Source of the DNA: a virus
DNA length: 64,000 nucleotides
Direction: 5' to 3' (one strand)
Virus record (IMG/VR): IMGVR_UViG_3300032397_000008
Coordinates: 19,040 to 83,039 of that record
Positions 27,199 to 36,639 of this stretch are shown in pieces. Under the pieces are notes generated by a model that was not told the DNA's origin, did not search any database, and saw nothing but the letters and a program-made list of their open reading frames with translations. The stretch's first letter is position 1. Every line of letters begins with the position of its first letter. Both the position numbers and the translations under genes were made by a program.

Positions 27199-28134
27199 TC
27201 ATGCTGTTTTCAATCGACTAAGATAGTCGCAGTAGGCAAACTTCAATCCAGTTTTCAGGTCCATCAGTGGCTTCCACCCCATCGCCTTTATGCGGCTACT
27301 GTTCAATAGTTTTTTGGGTGTGCCGGCGGGTCTGTGGGTGTCGAAGAACAACCTATTAGGATCGATTCCAACGGTATTGGCGACCATGTAGGAGAGTTCG
27401 AGCATGTCGATATCTTCTCCATATCCCACGTTGATCCAGCTGTCTTCATCGTAAAACTGCATCAACGTGACCAGCGCCCGGGATAGGTCGTCTACGTAGA
27501 GGAATTCTCTTCGGGTGTCCTGAGCGCCCCATACCATGATTGGCTTGTCATTGCTCTTCTCCGTGTGGAATCGGTGAATCAGGGCGGGGATAACGTGCGA
27601 TTCCTTAGGGTTATAGTTGTCTCCCGGTCCGTAAAGATTAGTGGGTATGGCGCTGATGAAGTTTTTATTGTACTGCCGGCGATATGCTTGGCACAGTTTC
27701 AATCCGGTGATCTTAGCAAGAGCGTACCATTCGTTGGTTGGTTCCAGAGGACCGGTCAGCAGGCATGACTCAGACATCGGCTGAGGCGCTAATTTCGGGT
27801 AAATGCAAGATGATCCCAGGAAGAGTAGTTTAGTCACACCAAATTCAACTGCTGCTTGAATGACAGCGTTTTGAATTTGCATGTTGGTTAGGAGAAAGTC
27901 TACGGGCCTGGAGTCGTTGGCTTCAATGCCACCGACAACCGCTGCGGCCATGAACACGTAGCTGGGACGATAGCGGTAGAAGAATTCTCGGACTTGATCC
28001 ACGTTCGATAGGTTCAGTTCCCCTCGGTGACGTGTTTCAACGTGTGTGAATCCAGCGGAGTGAAGTTCTCGAATTATGGACGATCCTACCATGCCAAATC
28101 CGCCTGCTACGAATATGTTGTCCATCGGGTTCAT
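27199..28134 (-). CDS. fcl: GDP-L-fucose synthase
   Basis: This enzyme epimerises and reduces GDP-4-keto-6-deoxy-mannose. [21 protein letters not shown] carries the GxxGxxG NAD(P) motif. SSCIYP and [10 protein letters not shown] give the S-Y-x3-K catalytic residues of short-chain dehydrogenases. [13 protein letters not shown] and [10 protein letters not shown] are family hallmarks. The start ATG 28134 overlaps the gmd stop (ATGA), so the two are coupled. With gmd upstream it completes GDP-fucose synthesis from GDP-mannose. Confidence 0.93.
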   Translation of the reverse strand: MNPMDNIFVAGGFGMVGSSIIRELHSAGFTHVETRHRGELNLSNVDQVREFFYRYRPSYVFMAAAVVGGIEANDSRPVDFLLTNMQIQNAVIQAAVEFGVTKLLFLGSSCIYPKLAPQPMSESCLLTGPLEPTNEWYALAKITGLKLCQAYRRQYNKNFISAIPTNLYGPGDNYNPKESHVIPALIHRFHTEKSNDKPIMVWGAQDTRREFLYVDDLSRALVTLMQFYDEDSWINVGYGEDIDMLELSYMVANTVGIDPNRLFFDTHRPAGTPKKLLNSSRIKAMGWKPLMDLKTGLKFAYCDYLSRLKTA

Positions 28135-29117
28135 ACTGACTGGAGGTCTGCTTCTACCATCATTGCAACGAGGTCGGTAAAAGTCACTGTGGGTTTCCAT
28201 CCAAGTATCGTTCTGGCTTTGGACGAATCACCGATCAATATGTCTACTTCTGCTGGTCTTAGATAGTGGGTATCGTGCATAATGTGTTTTTTCCAGTCGA
28301 GCTTAGCGTAGGAAAAAGCGGCCTCCACAAATTCTTGAACGCTATGGGCTTCTCCCGTTGCTATCACATAATCGTCAGGTTTGTCTTGCTGAAGCATCAT
28401 CCACATGGCTTCTACATAGTCTTTGGCGTACCCCCAGTCTCTTTTGGAGTTCAGGTTGCCCAAGTAGAGTAAGCGTTGTTTTCCTTTTGCAATTTTGGCG
28501 ACCGCACAGGTGATTTTACGGGTCACGAATGTCTCGTTGCGTCTTGGGCTTTCGTGGTTGAATAGGATACCATTGCTAGCGTGCAGTCCGTAAGACTCTC
28601 GGTAGTTCACCGTAATCCAGTAGGCGTAGGCTTTGGCACACCCGTAGGGAGATCGGGGATGAAATGGAGTTTTTTCGTCTATAATGGTGTTTCCATGGTA
28701 AAGTCCGCCAAACATTTCGCTTGAGGATGCTTGGTAGTAGCGGATGGCAGGGTTCACCACTTTGACAGCTTCCAGCAGATTAGTTGCGCCTAGGCCAGTA
28801 ACTTGGCCAGTGTAGACTGGTGTGTCGAATGACACTCGTACATGTGATTGCGCCCCAAGGTTGTAAACTTCGGTGGGCTGGAGCTTGTAAATAAGTCCGG
28901 CGAGCGACAGTCCGTCGGTCAAGTCACTGTAATGCAGGTGAAGATGGGTGTCCGGATTGTGAGGGTCTAGGTAGATGTGGTCGATCCTACCCGTGTTGAA
29001 CGTACTACTTTTGCGGATTAGTCCATGAACTTCGTACCCTTTAGAAAGGAGTAACTCGGCCAAATACGAACCGTCCTGGCCGGTGATTCCAGTTATGAGG
29101 GCGGTTGGGGTGTTCAT
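28131..29117 (-). CDS. gmd: GDP-mannose 4,6-dehydratase
   Basis: [19 protein letters not shown] is the NADP-binding Rossmann start of Gmd. SSSEMFG and [12 protein letters not shown] supply the S/T-E-Y-K catalytic set. Further family signatures are [17 protein letters not shown] and [14 protein letters not shown]. At about 328 residues it is full length. The start ATG 29117 overlaps the previous stop. With fcl it makes GDP-L-fucose; glycosyltransferases at 29570, 31484 and 41174 are possible users. Confidence 0.95.
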   Translation of the reverse strand: MNTPTALITGITGQDGSYLAELLLSKGYEVHGLIRKSSTFNTGRIDHIYLDPHNPDTHLHLHYSDLTDGLSLAGLIYKLQPTEVYNLGAQSHVRVSFDTPVYTGQVTGLGATNLLEAVKVVNPAIRYYQASSSEMFGGLYHGNTIIDEKTPFHPRSPYGCAKAYAYWITVNYRESYGLHASNGILFNHESPRRNETFVTRKITCAVAKIAKGKQRLLYLGNLNSKRDWGYAKDYVEAMWMMLQQDKPDDYVIATGEAHSVQEFVEAAFSYAKLDWKKHIMHDTHYLRPAEVDILIGDSSKARTILGWKPTVTFTDLVAMMVEADLQSV

Positions 29118-29368
29118 TTCAAATCGCAACTTACGAGTCTGATCTCGTTATTGCTTATACGTTTAGCAAAAACGCCCAGACGTGATCCATACGGAACCAC
29201 GCTAGCTTCATCGAAAAGGAAACACTTGATAGGAATTTCCCCGAGGTGTGTGTTAAGGGCGTTAGTCGCCCCGAGGGCTACTAACGCAGCCGGTGCTGCT
29301 ACGATCTCTTTCGGGCTCTCCCCGTGCCGCTGTTCATACTGTTCCAGCATGCGTCTTAGAGTTGTCAT
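29114..29368 (-). CDS. Unknown small protein (84 aa)
   Basis: [22 protein letters not shown] begins with a helix; the rest is Ala-rich and alpha-beta like. No family is recognised. It is coupled to gmd by a 4-base overlap and itself overlaps the gene upstream by 35 bases, so all four minus-strand genes (29537 to 27199) form one operon from the divergent motif A promoter. Confidence 0.6.
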   Translation of the reverse strand: MTTLRRMLEQYEQRHGESPKEIVAAPAALVALGATNALNTHLGEIPIKCFLFDEASVVPYGSRLGVFAKRISNNEIRLVSCDLK

Positions 29369-29537
29369 AATTCTTGAGTTCTTCTAGCATACCGGCTGTG
29401 TGTCGGGAGTACTGATCCAGCAGACGTTGTTGCTCCTGAATGATGCTTGCCAAACCCAGAACCAATGAAGTTAGATTTGACAAGCGTAGGTGTTCTGTGG
29501 TAATTTGCGCTTGATTCTTAAGGATCACTGAGTCCAT
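29334..29537 (-). CDS. Unknown small coiled-coil protein (67 aa)
   Basis: MDSVILKNQAQITTEHLRLSN starts a product that is almost entirely helical with heptad-like Leu/Ile spacing (LVLGLASIIQEQQRLLDQ). It is the first gene after the divergent promoter element. A dimerisation role is possible; nothing more can be said. Confidence 0.55.
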   Translation of the reverse strand: MDSVILKNQAQITTEHLRLSNLTSLVLGLASIIQEQQRLLDQYSRHTAGMLEELKNYDNSKTHAGTV

Positions 29538-29544
29538 AGTTTTG

Positions 29545-29564
29545 CCGTTCTATAACATAAGAAC
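29545..29564. promoter_or_regulatory. Divergent motif A palindrome
   Basis: CCGTTCTATAACATAAGAAC is a GTTCT...AGAAC palindrome placed between the gmd operon (minus) and the 29570 glycosyltransferase (plus). It matches 1079-1097 in arrangement and in the following GAATATG. Confidence 0.6.
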
Positions 29565-29569
29565 TGAAT

Positions 29570-31216
29570 ATGAGTGTACCGACATTTTCCCTGGCATATA
29601 CTTCTGTCCGCGCTAATGACATCGTCCGAGTAGTGACCCTGTGGCGTGAGCGTGCAGAGACACCGTCCGACATCGAAGTCGTTATTGCGGTAGACGTAGG
29701 GAACGAGGAGTGCCTTAAGGTAGCACAATCTGTGATAGGTGCAAAGGTTGTCATACAGAAGGACATTCCATTTAACTGTGTAAAAGGCTGGAACCTGGCA
29801 GCAGCTCACACTACAGGTAAGGTGATCATCGCCATCGCAGATGATTTTAACCCTCCGAACGGGTGGGATCAGCTTCTCAAGAATCTGCCTCAGACTGGGT
29901 GGATGGAAAGCCCCCATGTGGTGCACGTTGAAGATGGATATGTTCACAACATCTTCGTACTTGCTATTTTGACCAGAAAGCGGTACGAGCAGTTTGGGTA
30001 CGTTTTCTATCCGGCGTACGAGAGCATGTTCAGTGACACTGAATTCACCGAAGTTGCTTACCGTGATAGTGTTGTGATTCCAGCGACAAATCTTCTGTTT
30101 GAACACATTCACTGTGACTGTGGCAAACGGGTGAGGGATATTTATGATAAAGAACATTCAAGCAAAGATCGGTGGAATCGTGGAGAGATGTTGTTCAACT
30201 ATCGTAAGGACCTGGGATTCCCCCTAGACGCTGGTCCGATGGCTGACAAGGGTGGCGATACACAAACGTGTTCACATCCAAAACCGTCTACAGTTGTTGA
30301 AGGTGAGGAGATCAAGGAAAATGTCTACGTTGCTTATATCCAAGCAACCCGTGACGACATCTGCTTAAATGAAGTCATTGACCGTTTATTCGATGAGGGT
30401 GTTCGTCATTTCTTCTTTTGCATTCCTGATGAATACTGGAGTGGCAAGTCAACCCCGCAGACAGAGATGGATGAAGTGAAATTTGCTGCTGCTCGTATCG
30501 AGAAAAAAGGAGCCAAAGTGCGGGTTAAAGTTTTCGTAGTGGCAGATTACCGATATCCTGGAGAGACCCGTATCGAGACTGAAACCCGTGTTCGAAACGA
30601 TTCTTTGAATTGGATCAGAGGAGAAGGGTACTATCGTATTTTGATCGTTGATAGCGATGAACTTTGGAAAAGGGGCACGCTCAATCAAATCAAAGACCGC
30701 GTGAAACAGCATAATCCGTCGGCGATCAGTTTGCCGATGGTTCCGGTAATCGGTTTGCCTGGATATCCGGTTGACAACGCTCAGGACCGGGTTACCTCCT
30801 ATGTGGGCGGGTACACCATCTTCCGCGATTGTAGGACACCGGTCAATCAACCTGAGTATATTGACTCTACCGTTGTGTATCATCTTACCGGCACTCGGCG
30901 CACGATGGAGGAAATCATCGAGAAGCATCGTCAGTCAGGTCATTACGACGATCCTGAATACCTGTTCGAAGAGTGGATTCATCAGGTGCTGCCCAATATC
31001 AAGCCTGGATTCGTTCATACGTGGCCTAACGGCATTACGGGACTACACATGTTTACGGGTTACCAGATTTGGAAGTCGGTGAGGAATTGGTCGGTAGAGG
31101 AGTGGGTGGACATTCCGGAGACTATGCGCCAGTACTTTGGTTTACCGCACGAGGGTGTTGAGAAAACGACTTCAGTTATGTCTCAGCATGCGCAGAAATT
31201 TCAGGTTTACCGGTGA
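29570..31216 (+). CDS. Two-domain glycosyltransferase
   Basis: The N-terminal ~215 residues form a GT2-type GT-A domain: SLAYTSVRANDIVRV, VVIAVDVGN, NCVKGWNLAAAHTTGKVIIAIADDFNPP with the DD metal site. A second domain from about residue 245 (VYVAYIQATRDDICLNEVIDRLFDEGV) has YYRILIVDSDELW, a DxD-like site, and ends in an acceptor-type region with several Trp/His residues. The protein may add two sugars or combine transferase and recognition domains. It lies divergent from the GDP-fucose genes under the shared motif A element. Confidence 0.75.
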   Translation: MSVPTFSLAYTSVRANDIVRVVTLWRERAETPSDIEVVIAVDVGNEECLKVAQSVIGAKVVIQKDIPFNCVKGWNLAAAHTTGKVIIAIADDFNPPNGWDQLLKNLPQTGWMESPHVVHVEDGYVHNIFVLAILTRKRYEQFGYVFYPAYESMFSDTEFTEVAYRDSVVIPATNLLFEHIHCDCGKRVRDIYDKEHSSKDRWNRGEMLFNYRKDLGFPLDAGPMADKGGDTQTCSHPKPSTVVEGEEIKENVYVAYIQATRDDICLNEVIDRLFDEGVRHFFFCIPDEYWSGKSTPQTEMDEVKFAAARIEKKGAKVRVKVFVVADYRYPGETRIETETRVRNDSLNWIRGEGYYRILIVDSDELWKRGTLNQIKDRVKQHNPSAISLPMVPVIGLPGYPVDNAQDRVTSYVGGYTIFRDCRTPVNQPEYIDSTVVYHLTGTRRTMEEIIEKHRQSGHYDDPEYLFEEWIHQVLPNIKPGFVHTWPNGITGLHMFTGYQIWKSVRNWSVEEWVDIPETMRQYFGLPHEGVEKTTSVMSQHAQKFQVYR

Positions 31217-31602
31217 GTTTATATGAATATGAGGTTTTGGATTACCTGTTTCACCGTTACGGTGAGAAGGTTCAGTACTGGCGCATGATCAATGAAATCG
31301 CCGAACAGTTTCAGGGCAACCATCCTCACCGAAGTGTTCGCATTGAAATTAAAAACCAGATTCTAATGGCGCTTACTTCTCTTTGTAGACAAAAGAAAGT
31401 CAGACGCTATTGGTTTAGTAGACGGCCACAGCTAATACGCATTTCAGAAATTGAGTTCTCTAAGATGCAAGATAAAAAGAGATATGGACAAGCAACCCAA
31501 CACTCCACAGTACATCATTGCCACGGTCAACCAACCCGTTCTCTATGCCCGATCGGACAACGAAACGTGGCAGCTCAACCCGCCCCGTCGTTATATTTTT
31601 AA
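31213..31602 (+). CDS. Small winged-helix-like protein
   Basis: The first ~80 residues (YEYEVLDYLFHRYGEK, then RSVRIEIKNQILMALTSLCRQKKVRRYWF) look like a winged helix. The C-terminal ~40 residues overlap the next gene by over 100 bases and are of low quality, so the functional part may be shorter. It starts in a 4-base overlap with the glycosyltransferase stop. Possibly a regulator; the assignment is weak. Confidence 0.45.
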   Translation: MSLYEYEVLDYLFHRYGEKVQYWRMINEIAEQFQGNHPHRSVRIEIKNQILMALTSLCRQKKVRRYWFSRRPQLIRISEIEFSKMQDKKRYGQATQHSTVHHCHGQPTRSLCPIGQRNVAAQPAPSLYF

Positions 31603-32740
31603 CGCCAACCAGGTGGACTCCTTGCGCCCGTACATTGAGTCTTCATCCGACTTGACTTGTGCAGCGAACTATCGACCTTTACGAACTCCATGTAAACTAT
31701 CGGGAGCGAAAATCTTGGTAGAAAGGTACCGAGAACGGGGTCTCGGTGATCTCTTGTTCCTAACCGGTCCTCTTCAGTACTTGCGACATGTGACCGGGAA
31801 CGACTTACATGTAGACTTCTACGCGTTATCTGATCGTGGTCAGGTGCTGTCCTACAATCCGGCGCTGAAGTATGGAACTGTGCTGACGGGGCCGTTACAC
31901 TACGACGATCTCCAATTCTACGCCTACCATTGGTTGGTTGACACTGTGACTGAATGTGACGAAGAGCAGGATCAGGTGAACGTGTATGACGCCCTTTATC
32001 GACAGTTGAACGTTGACCCGGCAACTGTTCCGATCCAGTTTAAGCGCCCCTACGCTTATCTGGACGAAAAGGAATCCAAGGACCTGGAACAGTTCATGTA
32101 TTTCGTTTGGATGGAGCGGAAGATCGACCTGCGCAAGACAGGATATTACGTCGTTGCGCCCTTCGCTGTATCGTCCAGCAGGTCTCTCAAATATGGTACG
32201 TGGTTAGAGGTAATTCACAAGCTGGCGAAGATTCGTCCGGTGGTGATTGTAGGTATGATTACTGAACGAATGCCGTCTACAGACATGACCGTTGGTGAAT
32301 TTTTCCAAGCTCTCGGACACGCTGAAGGCCCGGTTATCAACGCTATCGGAATTACCCCGGTTCGGCTGCTGATGTCCATTATTTCTAAGGCTACCGGGCT
32401 GCTAGGTCTCGACTCGGGACCGTTTTACATCGCTCAGGCGTTTAGGGTCCCAGCAATCTCTGTGTGGGGAACACATGCTCCTTTGGTGAGGATTGGGTAT
32501 GACAAAGACTATATGGACTTGGCAATCTGGAATATCTTAGAGTGCCGCCATGCGCCTTGTTTCTCTTGGGGCGGGTTTCCTGTCCATAAATGCCCTTATG
32601 GCACGAATCAAACTGTTTGTCAGTGTTTGTCTACAGTTTCCGTGGATATGATCATGGAGAAAGTAGACATGATTGAGTCATCCCGTAAGATGCTTCCACC
32701 AGTTCAACCTGGAAATGCCAATGAAAAATGTCCTGCCTAA
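31484..32740 (+). CDS. GT9-like (heptosyltransferase family) glycosyltransferase
   Basis: I use ATG 31484 (MDKQPNTPQYIIATV). A GT9-like core starts at KILVERYRERGLGDLLFLTGPL, the family's GDxL...P segment. GYYVVAPFAVSSSRSLKYG and LLGLDSGPFYIAQAFRVPAISVWGTHAP match the C-terminal nucleotide-sugar site (DSGP-H-A). A Cys-rich insert (CRHAPCFSW...HKCPYGTNQTVCQC) near the end is typical of GT9 enzymes. Donors in this family are ADP-heptose or related; the HldE-type gene at 20810 would fit. Confidence 0.8.
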   Translation: MDKQPNTPQYIIATVNQPVLYARSDNETWQLNPPRRYIFNANQVDSLRPYIESSSDLTCAANYRPLRTPCKLSGAKILVERYRERGLGDLLFLTGPLQYLRHVTGNDLHVDFYALSDRGQVLSYNPALKYGTVLTGPLHYDDLQFYAYHWLVDTVTECDEEQDQVNVYDALYRQLNVDPATVPIQFKRPYAYLDEKESKDLEQFMYFVWMERKIDLRKTGYYVVAPFAVSSSRSLKYGTWLEVIHKLAKIRPVVIVGMITERMPSTDMTVGEFFQALGHAEGPVINAIGITPVRLLMSIISKATGLLGLDSGPFYIAQAFRVPAISVWGTHAPLVRIGYDKDYMDLAIWNILECRHAPCFSWGGFPVHKCPYGTNQTVCQCLSTVSVDMIMEKVDMIESSRKMLPPVQPGNANEKCPA

Positions 32741-33203
32741 ACTTGATCCTGTGTCGTGGGGTGGTGATTTTACGCTTGACTTGGATTACTATCTGGGGCA
32801 TGATTACCTGGATATTGCGGAAGCTTGCACGGAGTTGCCTGCTGTGATTGAATGGGTTAATGAGCGGCTTCAGAGAGTTACTGAAGATAGGTTGAGGATC
32901 AAATCCAAAATCAAGCGGATGGAAGCTAAAGCATATTTTCGACTGAAAGATGGAGGTTATGAGGCGGATGGATATGCTGGCAAAGCAACTAATGAGGCTC
33001 TGGAGAGGGCGATTTCTCTCAATCCAGAAGTGCAAAAAGAAGAAGATGAATTTGCCGTTCTCAGTGGATGGCATGTGCGCCTGGTTAATCTAATAACCTC
33101 GCTACAAAGTAAGCTGGATTTGACCCGGTCGGTCGAGTCTACACGGCGCAGGTTGGTTGAAGACAGTCAAACTAAAGGAAACAAACAAAACTATGATGAG
33201 TGA
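32715..33203 (+). CDS. UvsY-like recombination mediator candidate
   Basis: About 162 residues (ATG 32715 or 32721). It is helical, with a basic central stretch (RLRIKSKIKRMEAKAYFRLK) and a long C-terminal helix pair, the general layout of T4 UvsY, which loads UvsX onto SSB-coated DNA. It lies directly upstream of the gp32-like and UvsX genes and overlaps the former by 11 bases, the expected partnership. Sequence similarity to UvsY is faint, so the call rests mainly on size, charge and context. Confidence 0.45.
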   Translation: MPMKNVLPKLDPVSWGGDFTLDLDYYLGHDYLDIAEACTELPAVIEWVNERLQRVTEDRLRIKSKIKRMEAKAYFRLKDGGYEADGYAGKATNEALERAISLNPEVQKEEDEFAVLSGWHVRLVNLITSLQSKLDLTRSVESTRRRLVEDSQTKGNKQNYDE

Positions 33204-34632
33204 CATCGGACCGGAATATCTGGCAGACCTTGAGAGCGAGCGTCAGTTCGCAACCCAGGGCAATCGTGCTCGACGAGTGAAGTTGGAAAAGGGACACGCT
33301 GTACTGGCGCGATTTCTTCCCTTTCCTATGGGTCCTAACCGACGCCCGTACGCTCGTATCGCCAATCACTGGGTTAACATGAAACCTCATGTGTGCCCCC
33401 GGGATACGCACGTTGATTGGGGTGGCAATCCAGAAGCATTTTGCCCGATTTGTGAGATTGCCAATCATCTGTACGACCATGCGCCCACCGACGAGATTCG
33501 AGATGCGGCTTACAAGATCAAGGCTAACCCACAGTGGTTGATGTGGTGTTTAGTGCTTGCTAAAGACGATGCTCGAAGCGAGGTGGAGTATATCGAGCCG
33601 CCCGAGTTGTGGAAACCTTGGGAATTTCAGGTTTCTAAAACTTCCTGGGATGAGTTAAGTGTTATGATGCGACGGGCTGCTGCTCGTGGTGCGGACCTTC
33701 TGGATGTCGAGACGGGAACTAACGTTTGGGTGTCTCGCAATAAGAAGGGATATCGGCTTGACCGTGATGAAACGGGTCCGTCTAGCATCATCCGTCCGGG
33801 CGAGAACTTTGACGAGATTATAGCTAAGGTGTGGACGGGATGCAAAGAACCGGTCGTGAATATCGAGAGTGAGGACAAACTCGCAATCGTGGCAGAGAAG
33901 ATTCGGGATCAATTTGCGAGTGGAAACTATGAGTCCCGTGATCGTGGCGAGCGTAATCGTGGCGGACGGGTCGACGAAGACGATAGTGGTCGTTCTCATC
34001 GGGCTCGTTTCAACGACGATGACGATGATGATCGTGGATCGCATCGGAATCGTAGCGATAACGATAGTCGTACATCACCTCGCAAACAAAAAACTGAAGA
34101 GGACGATGTACGCTATGATGATCCACCTGCCATTCCGTTGCAGCATCGTGCTTCATTGGTGCTTCCTCCTCCTCCTCGTAGGACCTCTGCGCCGGCTCCG
34201 ATTGGCGAAACTGACTCCAGTGCGCCACGAAGTAACACAGCTGGACCTCCTTTGCGGAGATTTCCGCCACCCACTTCGTCATTACCGTTACCCAGGGCTT
34301 CGGCACCGTCGGCACCCCGCCGGGCAGCACCTCCTCCTCCTCCCCCTCCTAGCCGAGGTGAGGGTGCGAGTCCAACTCGTTTGCCTGTAAAGTCTGCTAA
34401 TCCTTCGGAGACGGCACCTATCGGCGAAGGCAGTATTGACGAGAGCGAGGAAACCATACCTGAAGAGAGGCGTGATCCAGCTCCACCCGCCGAGGCACCT
34501 CTTTCTGAAGGACAAGACGGACAAGACGGGCAATCAGAAGCGACACTAACTCCTCCTCAGTCTCCTTCTCGTAAGGGACTTGACGCAGCTATTCGGGGAC
34601 GCCTCGTTAACCTTAGAGAGCGAAAGCAATAA
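33193..34632 (+). CDS. gp32-like single-stranded DNA-binding protein
   Basis: The N-terminal ~240 residues contain an OB-type core with a zinc site (HVCPRDTHVDW...FCPICEIANH), as in gp32-like proteins of T4 relatives: VLARFLPFPMG, PQWLMWCLVLAKDD, VWVSRNKKGYRLDRD. The last 240 residues are disordered, with Asp/Arg-rich (RARFNDDDDDDRGSHR), Pro-rich and acidic segments. Such a tail usually recruits partners. It is unusually long and almost doubles the family's normal length. Replication, repair and recombination role. Confidence 0.8.
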   Translation: MMSDIGPEYLADLESERQFATQGNRARRVKLEKGHAVLARFLPFPMGPNRRPYARIANHWVNMKPHVCPRDTHVDWGGNPEAFCPICEIANHLYDHAPTDEIRDAAYKIKANPQWLMWCLVLAKDDARSEVEYIEPPELWKPWEFQVSKTSWDELSVMMRRAAARGADLLDVETGTNVWVSRNKKGYRLDRDETGPSSIIRPGENFDEIIAKVWTGCKEPVVNIESEDKLAIVAEKIRDQFASGNYESRDRGERNRGGRVDEDDSGRSHRARFNDDDDDDRGSHRNRSDNDSRTSPRKQKTEEDDVRYDDPPAIPLQHRASLVLPPPPRRTSAPAPIGETDSSAPRSNTAGPPLRRFPPPTSSLPLPRASAPSAPRRAAPPPPPPPSRGEGASPTRLPVKSANPSETAPIGEGSIDESEETIPEERRDPAPPAEAPLSEGQDGQDGQSEATLTPPQSPSRKGLDAAIRGRLVNLRERKQ

Positions 34633-34638
34633 TTCAAT

Positions 34639-36054
34639 ATGGCACCATCAAAGAAGAAGGAATTTCTGACTCTAACTCAGAAGATTGCCGCCAAACTGAA
34701 GAAGGGCATGCCCGACAACGACGATGGTGCCTACTACGAACTTGCTATCGCCCACGAGCAAGTCTTGTCCACTATCAAGTACGTGATCAAGATTGGTAAC
34801 CAACCCTTCGACGATGAGGCAGGCGGTATGCCTTTCGGTCGGGTGGTGGAACTGTTTGGCTTGGACTCCTGTGGTAAGTCTGCGATGGTGATTCGGACCG
34901 CATGTCGAGCTATTGGAGGTCATATTTACCGACGCGTTCGTGTGGGCAACAGCTACACTGAAGAGAAGCTTGATCCGAGTGAATATGAGCTGTCGATCCT
35001 TTATTTGGACAATGAATCGTCTCTGGATGATCCATCCAAGATGACTGTAGACGGGGTTACCTTGTCTACAGATAATGCTAACATCGGGCGGTGTAACACT
35101 GTCGAATTGATGTTCAAAGAGGTTGACCTGGCCGTGCAAGTCCTCAAAGAAGAGACTGATCATGAAAATAAAGCAGCGGAAGAAGAAGGACGAACGTCCA
35201 AACTGTACTTTCTGCTGGTAGTTATCGACACCATCGCTGCCACTTCCTCTAAAGAGGAACTGGGGCGAGAATGGGGTAAGGATGATTACTCTCGTCAAGC
35301 GAAACAGCTCCGGGAAGGATTCCGCAAGATGATTCAGGATATTTCCCGGTATAACGTGTGCATGATTTGCACGAATCAGGTCAGTGATAACATCAAAGAC
35401 GCTGGTGAAAGATCCAAGCGAAAGTGGCAAGGTCCTATGTACGAAGACTTCGTGGCGTTCGGTGGCAAGGCCCTGCGCTATTATGCTACATTCCGGATAT
35501 TTGTGCACGCCTTGAAGACCAAGTACACTTTGGTAAGAGGTTCTCAGTTCCCGGATGGGCTCTGTATCGGATTCATAACGGTTAAGAATCGCATGAGAAA
35601 GCCTTTGCGGGAGGGACGCATGGTACTGTTGTTCGACGAAGTCAACGGTGGATTGAACAACACCATGTCGATACTGGAATCATTGCTTTTCTTAGGGCTA
35701 GCAGAGTACGGTGACGATGGTGAGTTTATCTTCAAGTGTAAGTCAAACGGTGTGCTACTTACAACTTTCCCTGACATCCCACAAGAGAGCTTGGAAGACC
35801 AGGACCGGGGTGCCAGGAAGGGTAGGCGGGGTGGGTACAAAGACCCTCGTATCTATGAACGCTATGAGTGGCCAAAGTTCTACCAAGAGCACAAGACGGA
35901 TATGGATGCTCTATGGAAGAAAGCAGTGGATTACGCGTTTTCAACGACCGGAGAGGGGTGCGGTGCTGTTCAGCGAGAGTCAGAAGTAGTTACAGCCCTT
36001 GAAATGATTGAATTGAAAGAAACGGATCAACAACAACAACCACAACCAACATAA
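34639..36054 (+). CDS. uvsX: UvsX/RecA-like recombinase
   Basis: Strand-exchange ATPase. Walker A is GLDSCGKS at residues 74-81 and Walker B is FLLVVIDTIA near 190-200. MICTNQVSDN resembles the L2/Q-containing switch region (ICTNQ) of RecA/UvsX. At 471 residues it is longer than T4 UvsX, with a Gln/Pro C-terminal tail (QQQQPQPT). The leader lacks a Shine-Dalgarno. Together with gp32-like, UvsY-like and gp46 proteins it forms the phage recombination-dependent replication set. Confidence 0.85.
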   Translation: MAPSKKKEFLTLTQKIAAKLKKGMPDNDDGAYYELAIAHEQVLSTIKYVIKIGNQPFDDEAGGMPFGRVVELFGLDSCGKSAMVIRTACRAIGGHIYRRVRVGNSYTEEKLDPSEYELSILYLDNESSLDDPSKMTVDGVTLSTDNANIGRCNTVELMFKEVDLAVQVLKEETDHENKAAEEEGRTSKLYFLLVVIDTIAATSSKEELGREWGKDDYSRQAKQLREGFRKMIQDISRYNVCMICTNQVSDNIKDAGERSKRKWQGPMYEDFVAFGGKALRYYATFRIFVHALKTKYTLVRGSQFPDGLCIGFITVKNRMRKPLREGRMVLLFDEVNGGLNNTMSILESLLFLGLAEYGDDGEFIFKCKSNGVLLTTFPDIPQESLEDQDRGARKGRRGGYKDPRIYERYEWPKFYQEHKTDMDALWKKAVDYAFSTTGEGCGAVQRESEVVTALEMIELKETDQQQQPQPT

Positions 36055-36057
36055 CCT

Positions 36058-36633
36058 ATGCCTATCGAATACAGCATCAATAAGGGGCTTCAAGATGCCT
36101 TGAGCTCAATGCTTTGTGACATGTCCTTGGCGGAGTTTACTCCACTGAGAGACAGCGGGATCAAAGTTCTAGCCTGCACCAAGGTCAAATTTCAGGACGA
36201 GGAGGAACAGCCGTGCAGCGGTGATCCAGTCTCGGTAAGGAAGGTGTCAGACCTTCATCGTGTCTTTATTGACGGGCACTACTTACTTGTGGCAGATCAG
36301 TATACGTTCAGTCACTCGAATGAACTCCAACTTAAGGCACTTCTTCATTCTGCGCTCATGCGTATCAGCGTCGAAAACACAGAATCGGGACTCAAACTGG
36401 GTATTCGCAAACCTGACATCATGGCATTTCAGGCGACCATCAACCGTTTCGGTGCCTACACGGATGCTTTACTCGGTTTGCGAGACTGCCTGGTCACGGC
36501 CAGCAAGCGATTTGCAAATATGGTAACCACGGAGTCAACAGAACGGTCTGAAACACTATCCGAACCGGTTCGGCAGGCAGAGGAAGTGCCTCTGCCAGCA
36601 CAAAAACGAGTTCGATTCAAAAAGGGAGAATAG
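36058..36633 (+). CDS. Metallopeptidase-fold protein lacking HExxH
   Basis: The layout RKVSDLHRVFIDGHYLLVADQY...ELQLKALLHSALMRI...GLKLGIRKPDIMAFQATINRFG follows the phage putative metallopeptidase pattern (vsdl...G.d..l......LL.HEL.H...GLKL..HDI..F...I.R.G). At the catalytic position the sequence is LLHSALM instead of HELxH, so zinc and the general base seem lost. It could be a binding or regulatory derivative. It lies in the operon with UvsX and the sigma factor. The family match is by pattern only. Confidence 0.5.
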   Translation: MPIEYSINKGLQDALSSMLCDMSLAEFTPLRDSGIKVLACTKVKFQDEEEQPCSGDPVSVRKVSDLHRVFIDGHYLLVADQYTFSHSNELQLKALLHSALMRISVENTESGLKLGIRKPDIMAFQATINRFGAYTDALLGLRDCLVTASKRFANMVTTESTERSETLSEPVRQAEEVPLPAQKRVRFKKGE

Positions 36634-36639
36634 CACAGC

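Noticed and set aside
33869-34533. Alternative frames within the SSB tail
   Set aside because: Low-complexity DNA gives frames in all phases; the SSB reading frame is continuous with its DNA-binding domain.
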